The notes: generated from the letters alone by a model not told the origin. Numbered from the stretch's first letter, positions 32,872-47,849 are shown. The stretch is DNA of 64,000 bases from Gerris lacustris (GCA_951217055.1 OX578276.1:72975644-73039643); one strand, 5' to 3'. Numbers and translations: made by a program.

Positions 32872-33165
32872 ATAAATTCTCGACCGTAAATATAAACAGA
32901 AACAAACAAAACTCAGGTTACGGTCACAAAAATCGTCACTATGTTACAATCCCGACGTTCAGTTTTTACTTAAAACCTTCTTCAGGGGCCTAAAAAACAA
33001 ACGAAATACAAAAAACCCATGAAACAAACACTCATAACTATCAAAACGGAAAAAACTAATAAGCTACTACACAATAAATATTACCCCAAGACCTTAACTC
33101 ACCGTAAAACATCTAAACATCGACTGAAAAATTCTCACGCCTCCTTGATAAAAAACATATCTTTT
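32868..33165 (+). repeat. Family Z copy (single arm)
   Basis: GTGAATAAATTCTCGACC, ACAAAACTCAGGTTACGGTC, GTTACAATCCCGACGTT and AAAACCTTCTTCAGGGGCC match one arm of the 7357-7573 foldback plus its outer flank. About 160 bp of unmatched A-rich sequence follows the arm. The hammerhead-like motif (minus strand, 32948-32986) is damaged, because GAAAC has become GAAC. Confidence 0.75.
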
Positions 33166-33171
33166 TTTTTC

Positions 33172-33768
33172 AAACAAATCTTTATTTAACGGATCTCGCC
33201 AACAATGAATCTAAACCGTGCCATCGATATGCCCCCGTGTAGGGTACGGTAAGAGAAGAAAATGAGTACAAGTAAAGAAATGCAGATGCAGTAAAATGAA
33301 GCCGATACCTAGAACACAAGTGTAAACAAATCTGGTTGTCACACGTCAGTTAATTTGTTTATTTGTTTACTTTCCCTGTTTCGCTGCCATTCAATATTCC
33401 TCTCCTAAAAATACAATTAGTTTTTCCATAACAAAAAGGCCTGATATAATCATTCTTGAACATTTTAAACATTTTATCAGCCATACCAGGTACTAAAATA
33501 AAAAAAATCATAAAATTGAAACCCGTGAAAATGAAGATTGTAAATATGGGTCATGTAAAAAAAAATTAAATAACTTGTGGATTTTTTCCGAACTAACTTT
33601 CCATACAGCAAAATTTGCTGAAAAATAATTAAATTCTGCTAAAAATGGTTAAAAGTATTAAAATAAGCTATACTAAAAGTTTCAAATGTCTAGTTAAAAA
33701 TTGATTGCAAGATTTGTACTGGACACACAAACAAGCAAAAAAGAAAGCAAGCTAATACAAACGTAGTA
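33172..33768 (-). mobile_element. Family N copy, truncated at one end
   Basis: It matches 48020-48530 from ACAAATCTTTATTTAACGG to the terminus TACAAACGTAGTA at 33756-33768. It lacks the other terminus, abutting Z sequence instead, and has no SINE at the equivalent position. Confidence 0.7.
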
Positions 33769-35485
33769 AAAACTCTTCTGGATTAAGAATGGATAAGAAT
33801 ATTTGGATTTTTTATTGTTTATTCGTCGTGCCTGATAATGAAAGGGAGGATTTTTTTCATGTAATAAATAGCCTCCAAACTGTCATTTGCTATGTGTTTT
33901 ATTCTTAATAATGAAATGAATTATGTATAATATAGTCCTGATTATTTTGTGATGAAGGCTTTGGAAACCTAACTATTAGGGCGTTTCATTTAATCGTTTG
34001 GTCTACATGTTAATAGGAAATCTAGCCAATGATTCCTAGCATGAGCCTATTATTATTATTGCAATAAAGATTTTGATGTATATATTGTCTATAATTTTTT
34101 TTTTTTTTTTTTATTCATCCAAAATTAATAACTTTTTACTTGAAACTGTTTGAACAAGAGAAACTTATATCTTTAGAATTCTTGCCTATTGTAATTTTTA
34201 TTTAATACTACGTGACCCAGGAAATGTTTAAAAGTTGGACTGAGCAGTTGTGTCGTATATTATATTAGCAGAAATAGAAGTGGAAAGGGGTCGGTGACTT
34301 TTATTCTGAAATAGCCTCCGCAATGTTTACTACTTCTTGGCACAGGGCCACACCAGTTCCATAAAGAAAAGAAAAAAGCTTATTCCTTGACCTCCGTTTT
34401 CGTACACTAAATTCAGCTTCTATAATAATACGTGTTTCACAGTTAAGAAATCTTTTATACTTTTAATATCAACAACGAGACTCATAAATTTCCGGTATTT
34501 GTTTCTTAATTGTTTTCTATTAAAGAAAAATGTCAAGATCCCACATATTAAATAAAAATTACATAGATTTTAGCTGAAGTTATATTTTGCTTCAAGATAA
34601 TCCTCCTAAAACATAAGATTTTTTCTTATAACGATAACTATCTTTTTGGTATATGGGGTATTAAATAGAACACATTATCTCCTTAATCAATATTGGCCTT
34701 CTCTTGAAGAATCACATGTGACCTTTTTTATACTTAAAATACTTTAATATTACTTTGAATTTATTATTTAACTCTCATTATACCTATACGTATATGAATA
34801 TTTGAAAATTAACAATGTGTTCTCCCACAGCCAGAAATAGGGAATATTATGTTATTACCGCAAGGAGTTAAATTTTATAGTCCTAAAGATGTCTCAAGAA
34901 GAGGCGAAATATTGCAAAAGAATATAACGTGTTCTATTTAATACCCTATAGACCTTAAAAAAGATAATTAGAAGCAATAATTTATGAATATAATTATAAA
35001 TTTTTATGATAATTTAGTTTATAAAATAACTAGTCTCTGATTGATTACAACAATTATATTACATTATTAATAACTTTATGGGTAGATATATTTTTTAAAT
35101 TACAGCAATATTGATTTATTTTCAGATTCATTGTTTTGGTCGAACACCGAGATTTTTTAGTTATTAAATGCGGGTATATTTACTCGCTTATGTCACATAA
35201 CAACAATCACAAAACAACAACATAACAACACACATACCAAACAATGTGTTATCTTAACTTATGTAAATTATGGCTTACTTTACTCCCTAGGTGCATTATT
35301 TATTAAATGGTCATCTAATGGTAGAGTATTACAATGTCAGCTTGATTAACCCAAGATGTCGGTTCTATATGAATGCTACACTGTTTGTTAAAAGTTCAGA
35401 ATCCTATGACTCTGAATCGGGCTTTTCTCTAGTGACTTGTGCCCCTTCAAAATCTTATTATAAGACAGATTGGTAAAGTCTCTAT
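33769..35485. other. AT-rich stretch, no gene seen
   Basis: No recognisable domain or repeat. A block at 35270-35305 (TTTACTCCCTAGGTGCAT) resembles the end of family T. Confidence 0.4.
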
Positions 35486-35659
35486 CTGAGAAGAAGGGGT
35501 GATTTCGGGGAATTCACTATTTACACTCTTTTTGATGATCTAAACTATGAAAAGACAAACTATTTTCGTATGATGACACGTCCTCAGTTAAATGAACTTC
35601 TCAATAAAATAAGAGGTGACATATCAGTATGTGACACTTACTATCGGAGGGCTATGTGA
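35486..35659 (+). pseudogene. Harbinger-like transposase N-terminal scrap
   Basis: A frame of about 57 codons reads GDFGEFTIYTLFDDL, then NYEKTNYFRMMTRPQLNELL and RGDISVCDTYYRR before a stop at 35657. The pattern LFEDL..YFRMS...F.ELL..I...I...DT.FR is typical of the region before the DDE domain in PIF/Harbinger transposases (HARBI1-like). No catalytic DDE part follows, so this is a decayed fragment. I identified it from memory of the family pattern. Confidence 0.6.
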
Positions 35660-35935
35660 AGTCTGGAGTTCACTAAAATATCGATCAATTATGTGGTGGA
35701 GGGGAAAACGGAGTCAGCTTTCAAACCGACCTCGGACGTTCGAAATCGGAGCTTTGCTGAGTGGAAATGCGCCACTAACCTTACCTTAATTCCTCTCCGT
35801 AACCTGTGGCCGTCCTTCCATTCAAAACAATGGGATCCGATACCACTAGTAGAGTCCACTCAACCACGCCCCGCTCCTGGTTGGTCGCCCGGCTTTAATT
35901 GACAATTATAAGTAAACTGTTTAATAAATAAATAA
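35660..35935 (+). repeat. Unknown retroelement-like tail
   Basis: A less AT-rich segment of about 240 bp (with CGACCTCGGACG, CCACGCCCCGCTCCTGGTTGG) ends in an (AATA)n run at about 35922-35940. A simple A-rich tail fits the 3' end of a SINE or LINE on the plus strand. No A or B box pair was convincing. Confidence 0.35.
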
Positions 35936-35940
35936 ATAAA

Positions 35941-37180
35941 AATAGCCATTTATTCTAATTAATTTTAAAAAATATATTTATTTTATAATCTTTTAAATAC
36001 TTAAATTTAAAAAGAGTATTTTGTACTCTTTTTACTTAGTAATGATTTAAAAAATCAGACGCAAGCCGCCTCGGAACTTTTCCTTATAAAATAATTCCAA
36101 AATGGCGGCAGATATTAGGTTGAAATATGAAAAACTTATTTATCTTATATTAAGGTATAATTGGTAAGAATTATAGAAGGGAAAAGTGAAAAAACAAACA
36201 AATTAATACTAAATAAATAAAATAATATTATATTTTTAAATAAATAAAAACATTCACTAGGAAGGAGAAAATATTTTTTTAGCAGCCACAGTACTACTAG
36301 TAATCACAGTAGAATATGCGTATGTCACTAACGAAACATGCCTCACTTAGCTGCCAGTGGTAAAAGGTTAAATTAAATTGTCTTCTTGAATGTTTACAGC
36401 CAATATATATAATGTAATTCTGGATTATTTTGTTAAACTAATTATTGATTATAATAAATTTTGAGTGATTGCTGTTTTTGAAGTGGATCAAATATAGATT
36501 ACAATGTTTGTCTCTCATACGCAAGTGAAACATAATGAAAGCATGTAATTACTGATGCATCGAAAATAGCTTCGTTGATAACGTCATTTAGGGACGTATA
36601 ATACAATTATAATAAAAAGTATTAGAGGAAAATTGGTCCAATAGAACCGAAGATAGACCGGATAAGGGCGTAGTCCCAGCCCCAAGTTGATAGGAGGAGC
36701 AGCAAGGTTCCAATTGAGCTTGCTCTACCCTATAAAATGTTATAGTTTTGAATTAAATAATTCAAATGGAGATAACTTCACTTACCTGATTACCCTGACC
36801 GTATTTGTTTACAGTATTGTTTTGTATTTTTCCCGCCAAAATAAATCAGAAATTTAGTGATTGGTCGGCTAAACAATGACGGATTATTGTGATATCATCG
36901 GTAATACATGATCTGTGCATGTTTCTGCTTCCTAGGTAGTCGGAAAGTGGGTCAAATCTAAGTAACAAGATTTGTCCCTGACAACCATGTAAAGTTAAGA
37001 TAAAAATATTTGAAGTATACCAATTTTTAATGTAATACATTTTTATTTTAAAAATTTCCTCAGAGAGATGGTAGAATTTAACACTAGTTAGGGGCGTATA
37101 CTTGAAACATCGTTATTAGATTTATTTTACATAAGGCTAGACGATTCAATATTAGGTTGAATTCTTCAAAATATTCTTTT
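35941..37180. other. AT-rich stretch, no gene seen
   Basis: A less AT-rich patch at 36640-36740 has no recognisable content. Confidence 0.4.
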
Positions 37181-37181
37181 A

Positions 37182-37345
37182 TATACGATTGATACGAAAT
37201 ATAAACATTATATCTCTGTTTAGATGCGTAGAAAGTGATTATTTACTTACTTGTATTTATTGCGCATGCGCGTCTCATAGTTCTGAAGAATTCCTCTTCT
37301 TTACCACGCTAGCGCGGTAAAGAAGAGAAATTCTTCAGCTTTACG
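37182..37345 (+). repeat. Family U copy with strong hairpin
   Basis: It shares TACGATTGATACG.., TAGATGCGTAGAAAGTGATT and GCATGCGCG with 59602-59700. The hairpin at 37283-37338 has 28-nt arms meeting without a spacer (26 of 28 pairs; centre CGCTAGCG). Confidence 0.7.
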
Positions 37346-37565
37346 CACGATTAGCGAGTTTGTTTACATTTAACAAAGCTATTCTTTTATTAAAGTTATA
37401 TCGAATTTTTTGTGAAAAACAACGAATGAATCAAGTGGCTTTGACGAAAATGTAGAGAATAATACTCTTTCAGAAATAATTAATTCGGCAAAAAATACAA
37501 CTCGAAGTTAATGCCATCTTTATCAAGAGAAGAGATACGAACTTACATACAGCAAGTTTATTTTT

Positions 37566-39574
<2,009 letters not shown>

Positions 39575-39626
<52 letters not shown>
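39575..39626. repeat. (AT)n microsatellite
   Basis: Pure, 52 bp, between the Y element and the X continuation (ATATGCTTTTTTAAATG..). Confidence 0.98.
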
Positions 39627-39628
<2 letters not shown>

Positions 39629-40015
39629 TTTTTTAAATGTTTAAAACTCCCCCCTCCCAACTAGTCTATAACGGCTAGTCCTAATATTTTGAAACTTTTC
39701 ATGGCGATGAAAATAAGGGGGGGGAGGAATTCAAATTTGTATAAATTGCAAATTTTGTATTCGCACATGCACAGTGAAACAAAATTGTTATTTTTTTTTC
39801 ATTTTCGAGTGGGGTCTCAAATGAAAGCAGCTAATGAGTAGGTTACAAATATATATATTTTAAAAAATAAATATAGTTTGCATTCCTTATTGGTTTTATG
39901 AGTTAAAATATACCCCAAAAAAATGTCCTGACCTCTACAACTCTATAACGGCAAGTCCTACGATTTTGAAATAATTCATGCAAATACCTAATTATAGGGC
40001 GATGCAAATTTCCCC
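39627..40015 (-). repeat. Family X fragments
   Basis: Two stretches in inverse orientation: 39627-39850, with TATAACGGCTAGTCCTAATA and a G-run near 39715, then 39851-40015, with ACTCTATAACGGCAAGTCCT and GGGCGATGCAAATTTCCCCC. A short (AT)n at 39849-39858 marks the same seed site, here unexpanded. The two parts mirror the direct repeat inside X. Confidence 0.7.
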
Positions 40016-40865
40016 CAATAATTAATTTACTTTCTTGTACTTTTACCAAGACAGGTCTACATAGATTCTCTGGTTTTATGCTGATCCGTCTTACTAGTTC
40101 CAGGTTCTAGAATCTTTAAGCTCCACAGCTTGTTTTTATAATATGAAATAATCAGCTTTGTCTTGTTCATTCAACTCGTTTATAATCAGGTTTCAACTCT
40201 TCGAATCTTTTTCTAAATTGTTTATTTTGCTCAAATGATAACCTATTGTTGCATTAAATGGAACGTATTTTCAATATCACTAATTGCATCATTTATTTCA
40301 TTTTAAAACTTTGCGTTAGCATTTTAGTAAGTTTTATCCATAGGTATTGTGTTAAGAAAATAATTTATTTTGTTTCCCAAAAAGCAGCTCGTAGCGATCA
40401 AAGCAATAGTGGCAGTGGCAGATCTGAATTACAAACAAAATATTAGTTTAAACTTTAAAAACTAACTATAATTAAAGAGGCAATGTTTCCTATCACTTTT
40501 TGATAACCTCACTCAAACTGATAAATAAAAAACTTTTATAATGGATGTATTGTCCTCTTCAGGTATCGCCTAAAAGCAATCTAATAATAATACACCATAA
40601 TACACTCATTAAACTCGTTCAAAATAAGTCTATGATTTGTTATATACAGTGAAATTAAGGCAGTTTATCTAAAAAAAAAAGCTGCCATAAATATAGTTTT
40701 CCCCCTAGGAGCCTGCTCCACATCTCTTATAGAGCTGTCCGCAAGATATGTGTTGTGTACTCTGTTAAACAAACGCCATGAGTGTAAAAGACTGTGAATG
40801 CTTGTTATATATTTCTTGTGGCTCAATTAACGTATATATATATATATCAATAAAAAAATAGATTT
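40016..40865. other. AT-rich stretch, no gene seen
   Basis: A 62-aa frame at 40258-40446 has no recognisable motif. Confidence 0.4.
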
Positions 40866-41215
40866 ATTCAGGTGTCTTTGTAAAGGTCAGCGTCTTGTAA
40901 GTAAAGTATCAGTTTAGTTATTGTGGTCTGGTTGTCAGCTAGATTGTCGGATAAGTCACGTGTGCTTCTCAGTAGCTCTAGTTGTTAGCAGTCAGTCAGA
41001 AAATTTGCTATAGTCAAAGAATTGTCACATAGTCTACATCTTGGCCTTACTTTATCTCTAGTAAACAAGTAGGTATGAGTCAGTCTAGTATGTCCTATTC
41101 TTAGTCTACAGAGTACCGTCTCTTCCTTTATGAAGAGTTCCAGTTGACAATTAGAGGTTATATACATCTCAGTTTGTTGTTAGTCGTGTCAGTCCAAATT
41201 TGCTGCCATTTCTCC
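40866..41215 (-). pseudogene. LINE ORF2 C-terminal end (Jockey/I type)
   Basis: On the minus strand, EETVLCRLRIGHTRLTHTYL then CRLCDNSLTIANFLTDC is the familiar C-terminal end of insect non-LTR retrotransposon ORF2 (pattern LCRLRIGHTRLTH..C..C....T..H/N....C). The usual His is replaced here. A stop follows the last Cys, but the downstream frame still reads NLADNQTTITKLILYLQDADLY, again typical of the LINE end. Upstream MKEKWQQIW..NNKLR is in another frame, so at least one frameshift exists. A short AT-rich tail with (TA)n at 40838-40850 ends it. It is a 5'-truncated dead copy. Confidence 0.75.
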
Positions 41216-41269
41216 TTCATTTTTGATTTAACAAATCCATGAGTCTACCAGCTAGTTATTAAATGGCTT

Positions 41270-41600
41270 AGTCAGACAGAAAGCGTTCGCGGCGGAAAGC
41301 GATACCTGACCGAAACGCTAAGTCAGTTAAGTTGAATTGCGTAATATTCTACCACCTCCGCAATATTCTATCGCACGTGGGCGGTATATATGTTCCGGCG
41401 AGAATCGGTACAGTTTCCAATAAATTTCTCACGTGATTGGCCTGACCAATGAGTGATCAAACGGAATGAATCAAAAAGACGACCGCTCACACAAAGTTAT
41501 CGTTTCCTATGTTCCATATCGCAAACCGCTGCGATAACGCTGGATCGATTCCAGGCGTGAGATAAGTCACTCGAGTAATTCACGTACCTTGCAATCTCTT
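41270..41600. other. GC-richer island, unassigned
   Basis: About 330 bp that are clearly less AT-rich than the surroundings, with several CpG-containing words (GTTCGCGGCGGAAAGCG, CGCACGTGGGCGG, CCGCTGCGATAACGC). No ORF, repeat partner or tRNA fold was recognised. It could be a LINE 5' region, a regulatory element or an unknown repeat. Confidence 0.35.
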
Positions 41601-42535
41601 GACTTTCTAAACTACTAAGCTAGTTATAATATAATATAATGATGACTATGACAATACATAGAAACACCGACAAACACATACTCTCACAACTTATACATGA
41701 TGTCAGAGCTATTAGTCTATATAAGCTGACCGCACCCAAGACTAGATGCACTTTATTCATTTTCATTTTGCCACTTCTATGTATAATACATTTTAAGACC
41801 GTCTGTTGTTGTCTCCAACACTGGTCTAGATCATAGAGGCAGTTTATGTAATATTTAGTTTTTGTATTGTTTATCTAATAATAAACTTTTAAAGAAAACA
41901 GTTTTGTGAGTGGTTCACTTAATTAGCTTATAGGGCCTTTATTTAAAAAATGAAAAACGCCAATTTGTGTTATTGTGTTGGGGTCCTGCTTGGTGGAGTC
42001 AAACGAATAAACAGCTGTACTCATATATACTCGCTCTTCCTTGATTGGCACCAACATTGATCGAAAAGCAAATATCGCATCATTACATAGACTAAGTTCT
42101 ATGAGATCTATCTTTTCTTAAGGACAAGATAGCTAAGCCAGAGGTTCCTAGCCCAGAAAAACTGTTGTTTCCTTAAAGCATTCAATTATGATTCAATTAT
42201 CAATTACGAAGAAGTTAATTTTTGATGTGATAATTGAATCAAAAATACGTTAGCTCCTGAATGAAAAGAAATTAAAGCCTGTTCAAAATTATTGAAAAAT
42301 CAATTAATTTTCATCTTTACTTCTAATATTCATAAATTAGTGGGTTAAAGTAATTATTATTAATACTTCCATTGGGCTCCTCAACTTTTTAGTGCTCCTA
42401 AGGCAAGGGTTCGATTTCCAGTACTTTACTGATTTAAGTAAGTATAAGTTAAGTGAATAGTTTACTTTTCCCCGCATGCGGCTTTTACTGTGAGAGCAAA
42501 AAAGGCGACGGCATATATAAAGTGGACCGTAGGTA
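41601..42535. other. AT-rich stretch, no gene seen
   Basis: No recognisable domain. A B-box-like GGGTTCGATTTCC at 42407 stands alone without an A box. Confidence 0.4.
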
Positions 42536-42539
42536 GATA

Positions 42540-43155
42540 GACCCAGATTGATTTCTACAGTCTGCGCTCTTTAAATGTTGCTATTTGATATTTAATTCAT
42601 GTAAAATATCTTAACAATTTTGACAGATTTGAAATACGGGGGAGGGGGAATTTAATCAATTTGACAAAAATAAGTTATAAAAGCATGAAATCATTAAAAT
42701 ATACGAAATAGGAATCGAGGAAGCTATGTGCTACACTAATTGGCAGAATATTTTTTTTTAACATAATTAAAAGTATCATCTGCGCAGGCGGTTCAAATGA
42801 ATCTGTAGCTATCATCAGGCTACTTTCAACAAACCATTCCAATTTATGAGTACTTTTGAGGGTGTAGTGTAAATAATTGCATGTGGAACAGTAAAAAGAA
42901 ATGCAAGCAGAATGTTGAAATTTATATGGGACCAACAATGGGCTAATTATATTTTACTATCTAATTTTAATTAAAATCTGAATAGTAGTTTTTAAAATAT
43001 GTTGGTTCACAACAATTTAACGACAGACAGTCACGGAACCAACATTTTTCCTGATGTCTGAAACGTATTTCTGTCTTGGAATTTAAAACATTAATGTTTG
43101 TTCTTAAAAAACGATCACATAGCTTTTGTTACCTTTGGTAACCCCGGAAGCAAAA
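42540..43155. mobile_element. Family Q copy with rearranged halves
   Basis: 42560-42752 is a Q end read inward (CTGCGCTCTTTAAATGTTGC.. to CGAGGAAGCTATGTGCTACA..TTGGCAGAATATT). 42770-43155 is Q interior in the opposite sense (AAAGTATCATCTGCGCAGGC.. to TACCTTTGGTAACCCCGGAAGC). The halves are thus joined in an order different from the copies at 13.4-14.7 kb. Confidence 0.6.
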
Positions 43156-43615
43156 ATCGCAGGTATTTTTTGTCAACAGTTTGAGGTAGAGACTATAACA
43201 CAGTCTCGACGACACACCTCAAAATGATTGGTTATTGCCAAGCCAAGGCAAACACATTTATTCCAATAAAAATAATTGTTTATTTTGATGTATATCAATT
43301 TTGATTTTGTTTTGTTGGTGTACAAGACATTTAGTTTGATACCAAACACGTATTTAATAGAAAATAAATAATGTTTTATTTTTTCCGGTATTTTCCAAAA
43401 TTACCATTTCCTTAATAAATATAGCCAATGTTTTGCACCGGGTTTCATTAAAATCGGTTCAGCTGTTCTCAACTGATCTGTCAAACAGACTGATAGACGA
43501 AATATTTTTTTGTTTTTTTAGCTTAATCGTTTTGAAACAACTTGAAACGGGAAAATGCAAAATTTTAGGCGAATCCATGAAATTTATAGGCAAAAATATA
43601 ATATAATATATATAA
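43156..43615. other. AT-rich stretch, no feature seen
   Basis: Nothing recognisable. Confidence 0.4.
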
Positions 43616-43618
43616 TAC

Positions 43619-43764
43619 AACCTGGGTAAGCTGGAGGCCTCCTAATCAGGAAACATGTTCTTATAACGGAGTTTTTTTCGTGTGTAAAACACCCTGTATA
43701 TGCTTTAAACCTGCTGTAGTGTTTCTTTTTCTGGAACCGTGTGGCTTTCCAGCTTAGCCAGGTT
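43619..43764. mobile_element. 146-bp MITE with 17-bp TIRs
   Basis: AACCTGGGTAAGCTGGA at 43619-43635 is inverted at 43748-43764 with one mismatch (CTGGGTAAG/CTGGCTAAG). Flanks are TA-rich on both sides. A single copy in this window. Confidence 0.7.
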
Positions 43765-43801
43765 TTACTCTTTATATATATTATGGACATATATTTATAA
43801 A

Positions 43802-43807
<6 letters not shown>

Positions 43808-43883
<76 letters not shown>
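43808..43883. repeat. (AT)n microsatellite
   Basis: About 76 bp, nearly pure. Confidence 0.97.
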
Positions 43884-43889
<6 letters not shown>

Positions 43890-45150
43890 TATGTATGTAT
43901 GTGTATGTGTTAACTGAAAATATAAAATATCCGTTTTTGACTGAGTTAAATGATAAATCTACAATTTTATGTTGACTGTTCTATAGAGCAAAGGATTTTT
44001 TTGTTTTGTACTGGTGCAGTTATTTTTTCATCTGGTTTGCTCGAATTGGTGCTCAGTCTACCTGCCCGTTTTTCCAAGCTGGTTGTTTTTCATTTTATCC
44101 TGCCGCAATGTTGATCTGATGCCTTCTTCTTCCCTCCCCTTCCTTTTTGTTATCCTTAAGTAAAAAAAACCCTCATAAATTTTCATTTTGAAAAGCCTCT
44201 TTTCTCTTTTTTGAATAATATAAAAATATACTCTCGAAATACTTCTTTATTTCTTTTTTTAAAGATGTCAAGTTTTCTGCAATTATTAGTCTTGAGGTAG
44301 AATAAGAAACCGTGAAAAATGTACAGATATTTAATAACTCCTCATAAATTTCAATGCATACCTATTATAATAGAGTTATATTATTATATGCATAACTATA
44401 TCATCGAGAAATGTCCTTATTTAATTTTCATTGTTATTTAGGTTTTTTTTTCTTAATTGACTTAGTTCCTTCAAATGTGTCAAAAGATTTTTCCTCTTAG
44501 TAAAAAAGTACATTTCTCTTTCCCATAAATAGTAGCAAAATATCATAGGTATTACATTTTGTTTTACATTTATTATTATTAATAAAAATAAACCTAATTA
44601 CACGGGGCCTTTATTTCTACTGTATCAAAATCATTTTTGTTCCTTCATTTTATCAAAACTGTTTCTTTTTTCAGTGTTTTATGGGTGTAGCACTCCCCTT
44701 ATTTGAAGCTCAAGTAATTTTATTTTGATTTTGCCTAAGAATATAATTTTTCTGAACGTGTATGCCTAATTTAATTTTAATCAGTCCAGTCTCTGCACAG
44801 ACTACAGATAAACAGACAGGTTTATAATGAAGCTTTGATTTAATTTTTTAAGGTCTTGACAGAGTTTTTTTAAAGCCTTTTTTAATATCTTAGATGATGC
44901 TATAAAGAAAGAGGGCATGTCGAGGAAGTCTAGTTAAAAGTTTTGGCTGTAAATTATGAGGAATAAGGCAGGCCAAGCTTCACGTTAACTCAAACTGAAG
45001 CACCATAAGTTTCAAGTTCTCATTTCGAAGCACGTGAAAGCCACATCCCTTGCTAAATGACTTGTAATATATTGCCCAGAGCTAAGCTGATTTCTCGCCG
45101 TCGATTTTGAATTATAATCCAGTCTAATTAATTTAAAATTAGAAACAACA
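43884..45150. other. AT-rich stretch, no gene seen
   Basis: Nothing recognisable; pyrimidine-rich runs occur near 44120-44220. Confidence 0.4.
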
Positions 45151-45154
45151 ATTA

Positions 45155-45335
45155 CTTTTGAGTCTCTTAATTTTTTCATAGACATCTGCCGTAGAAAGTT
45201 GCTCAAGAAAGTAGGAGTGAAGTATGAGGTTATAGAGTTAAAAAGCAGACTTGGCCGCAATGTAGATATCACTACTTTGGTAGGCCGACCTTTTTTGGTG
45301 GTGGTCTGGAACATGGCCTTTTTTAAATTTATATA
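45155..45335 (+). repeat. Family S copy 1
   Basis: It shares AGTAGGAGTGAAGTATGAGG, GCAGACTTGGCCGCAATGTA and GGTGGTGGTCTGGAACATGG with 58915-59050 in the same orientation. Confidence 0.6.
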
Positions 45336-45355
45336 CAAAAGTTAAAATTACACTA

Positions 45356-45539
<184 letters not shown>

Positions 45540-46475
45540 TTGTAAAATAATATTGAGTATTTAGTATACCCATATAAACTATTATTAAGTCTTTCTTAAA
45601 GTAGCTTCCAAAGCTACACAAAGTTACCTCACAAAGTTTGTAGGGTGTCACGCTAAGTAACAAAATTATATTTCATACCACAGTATAATAACAATTTACT
45701 AAAATATAAAGTTCTAAGTTTAAAATACAAACATATTTAAAAATTTTAATACAACTTTATATACTTTTATAAAATAAATACTTTTTTTTATCTTATAAAA
45801 TTTACCTTTTTACGTCAAGATTAGTTATAATTTGGTTTTTGATATAAATACTTGACGAAATTATTTTATATTATTTGAAATAGGTTATAATTTGGTTATT
45901 ATTACTAGTAGCTATTATTGCAGTACTGATTATAGTTATTATTTCATCTAGATTAGTGTTAAAACTTTACAATGTACATAATATCATTTAGGTGAAGTAG
46001 TGTAAGTACGTATCTTTTTAATATCTTTATTAAGGTAAATCCGGCTTTGAAGAGCAAGCGTTCATCATCAGCGCCAACGCCGAAGAGATGAAGTGGACAG
46101 GGGCAGATATGGACAACCACTTCATATTATTATAGTGCTCCAACTTCAAGAATATTAGTTCCCCTTTAAAAGAGGGTATACTATAGTAAAATTGGAGATA
46201 TTAGAAAAAAAACTTTATTAAGTACCCCTTTAACGATTGAGATACAGGAATATCACACTATTGTCTGCAAAAGTGATAATATCCCTTAGTCTAATTAACT
46301 ACATATTTAGATAAACGGATATCACTTTTATTTAGAGGAGTGTGATGTTCTTTGGAATAAATACTCCTTTATCTTAATCTATATATATATATAAAATTAA
46401 AGTTTTGTCTGTACATTGGTCAGAATTGAAAATGTCATTTTGTACATTCCAAAAACCGAATCCGGCCTTAACTTT
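45540..46475. other. AT-rich stretch, no gene seen
   Basis: Nothing coding. 46180-46370 contains the phrases AGGAATATCACAC, GTGATATTC and AGAGGAGT that recur near 46990-47030; these are possible minor repeats. Confidence 0.4.
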
Positions 46476-46479
46476 TTTC

Positions 46480-46830
46480 GTGTATGTAGGTATATGTGTC
46501 TGTCACCCCAGTCCGACTTTATAGGCGCAAAACTGGTTAAATGAAATCGATTAATTTTTTTCAGAGGTGAGCGCAAACATGTTGCGCAATTTGTATAGGC
46601 TTGGTTTCATCTAAAAATATTGAGTAGAACCAAAGAATAAAAAATATATATATATATATAAAAAACGAAACCTTTTGCGTTGACCCACCGTAACCAAACC
46701 CCACAGACTCGCTAATCAAAATGTTTGGGTACTTCTAACCACCTAAAGACTCGTGGTTTTTTGCGTTTGGTCGGAAATTGGCTCAAACCGACTAGAAAAA
46801 TCCGAAAAGTTAAAAAAATATATTTTTCCT
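46480..46830 (-). repeat. Family W copy
   Basis: Inverse of about 12890-13215, with shared blocks such as TATAGGCGCAAAACTGG and CAAAATGTTTGGGTACTTCT. A short (AT)n (about 46645-46660) occurs in this copy only. Confidence 0.7.
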
Positions 46831-47094
46831 ACTAGCGGCAGCAAAATTACCCATTATTGAACTGTTTTTAGGCATGAAAGTTTAATTTCTCTGAGGTTTC
46901 AAGAAAACTTTACAATACGCAGCAAAATACGATTTTGCTGCCTGGGCTATTTTAAAAAAAGGACTTTTAGACCAATGTACGTTAGAAGAAAGGAATATCA
47001 CACGTCTGTTTTTATTAGAGGAGTAACAGTCTAAAGAAGAATAATCCATCTTTTTTTAAATTGTTACTCCCTTCTGCTTTTTGGATCGCAGTTC

Positions 47095-47740
47095 CTTATC
47101 ACACGTTACAGCTCTAGGAGTCCGGGAGTGAATCCGAAATAAACTACCGTCACAAAATCGGCCACTGACGATAACTTGAGAAAAAATTGTCCGATTTAGT
47201 TGAAATTTGGTACACATGTTCATTGTTCATTTTACCAATCCCAAGGACGATTTCGTTGGACAATGTTATCCGCCCAAGAGTACGCGCGCAATGCTCGCGT
47301 AAACATGAGCTTCAAATGTAAAACTGGAATTTCAGGGCGGTAAAAGATTCTATTATCACCTATTTGATGAGACAATTTTTTTCCAATAGCGACCGCGGTG
47401 AAGTAATTAAGATCGTTATCTATTGAAGCGGATCTAAACGTTTAAAATTTTAAAAACAACGTTTTTACCGATATCATAAGTTTTAACATAAAGATTTCAA
47501 TTAAACTTCATATACACTATCTATACCTAGTAGAATTTAAACAGACATGTAAAATTTAACTTGAATCAGGCAGAAGTTTTTGTGTAGTTTATTGATACAT
47601 TTTTTTAATTGTCGAAAAGGAGATGTCCTAAGCGTGTGTTGAGTAAGTGGAATAGTAAGAATGCAGGGTGGCTTACCCACTACTAGACTCCCTATTACAA
47701 TCATACTCTTTAACTATCAACTCATCATGATTATCTATTT
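47095..47740 (+). repeat. Family R arm, solitary
   Basis: It matches one arm of the 50.5-52.4 kb foldback: TTGAGAAAAAATTGTCCGAT, GACGATTTCGTTGGACAATG, CCGATATCATAAG and CATATACACTATCTATACCT. Without an inverted partner it looks like a single arm or a truncated copy. Confidence 0.65.
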
Positions 47741-47849
47741 TCTCCATATTCAATACATATTTATTTTATATCATTATTTTGTATACTTATTTAAATCATT
47801 ATAAATTAAATAAATAAATAAAATTACCAGATCATAAGAACTTCTTATA

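Noticed and set aside
40258..40446. Small secreted or membrane protein gene of 62 aa
   Set aside because: Hydrophobic runs are expected by chance in AT-rich DNA. There is no supporting motif, copy or splice context. The same judgement applies to the frames at 27497, 41639, 50318 and 59611.
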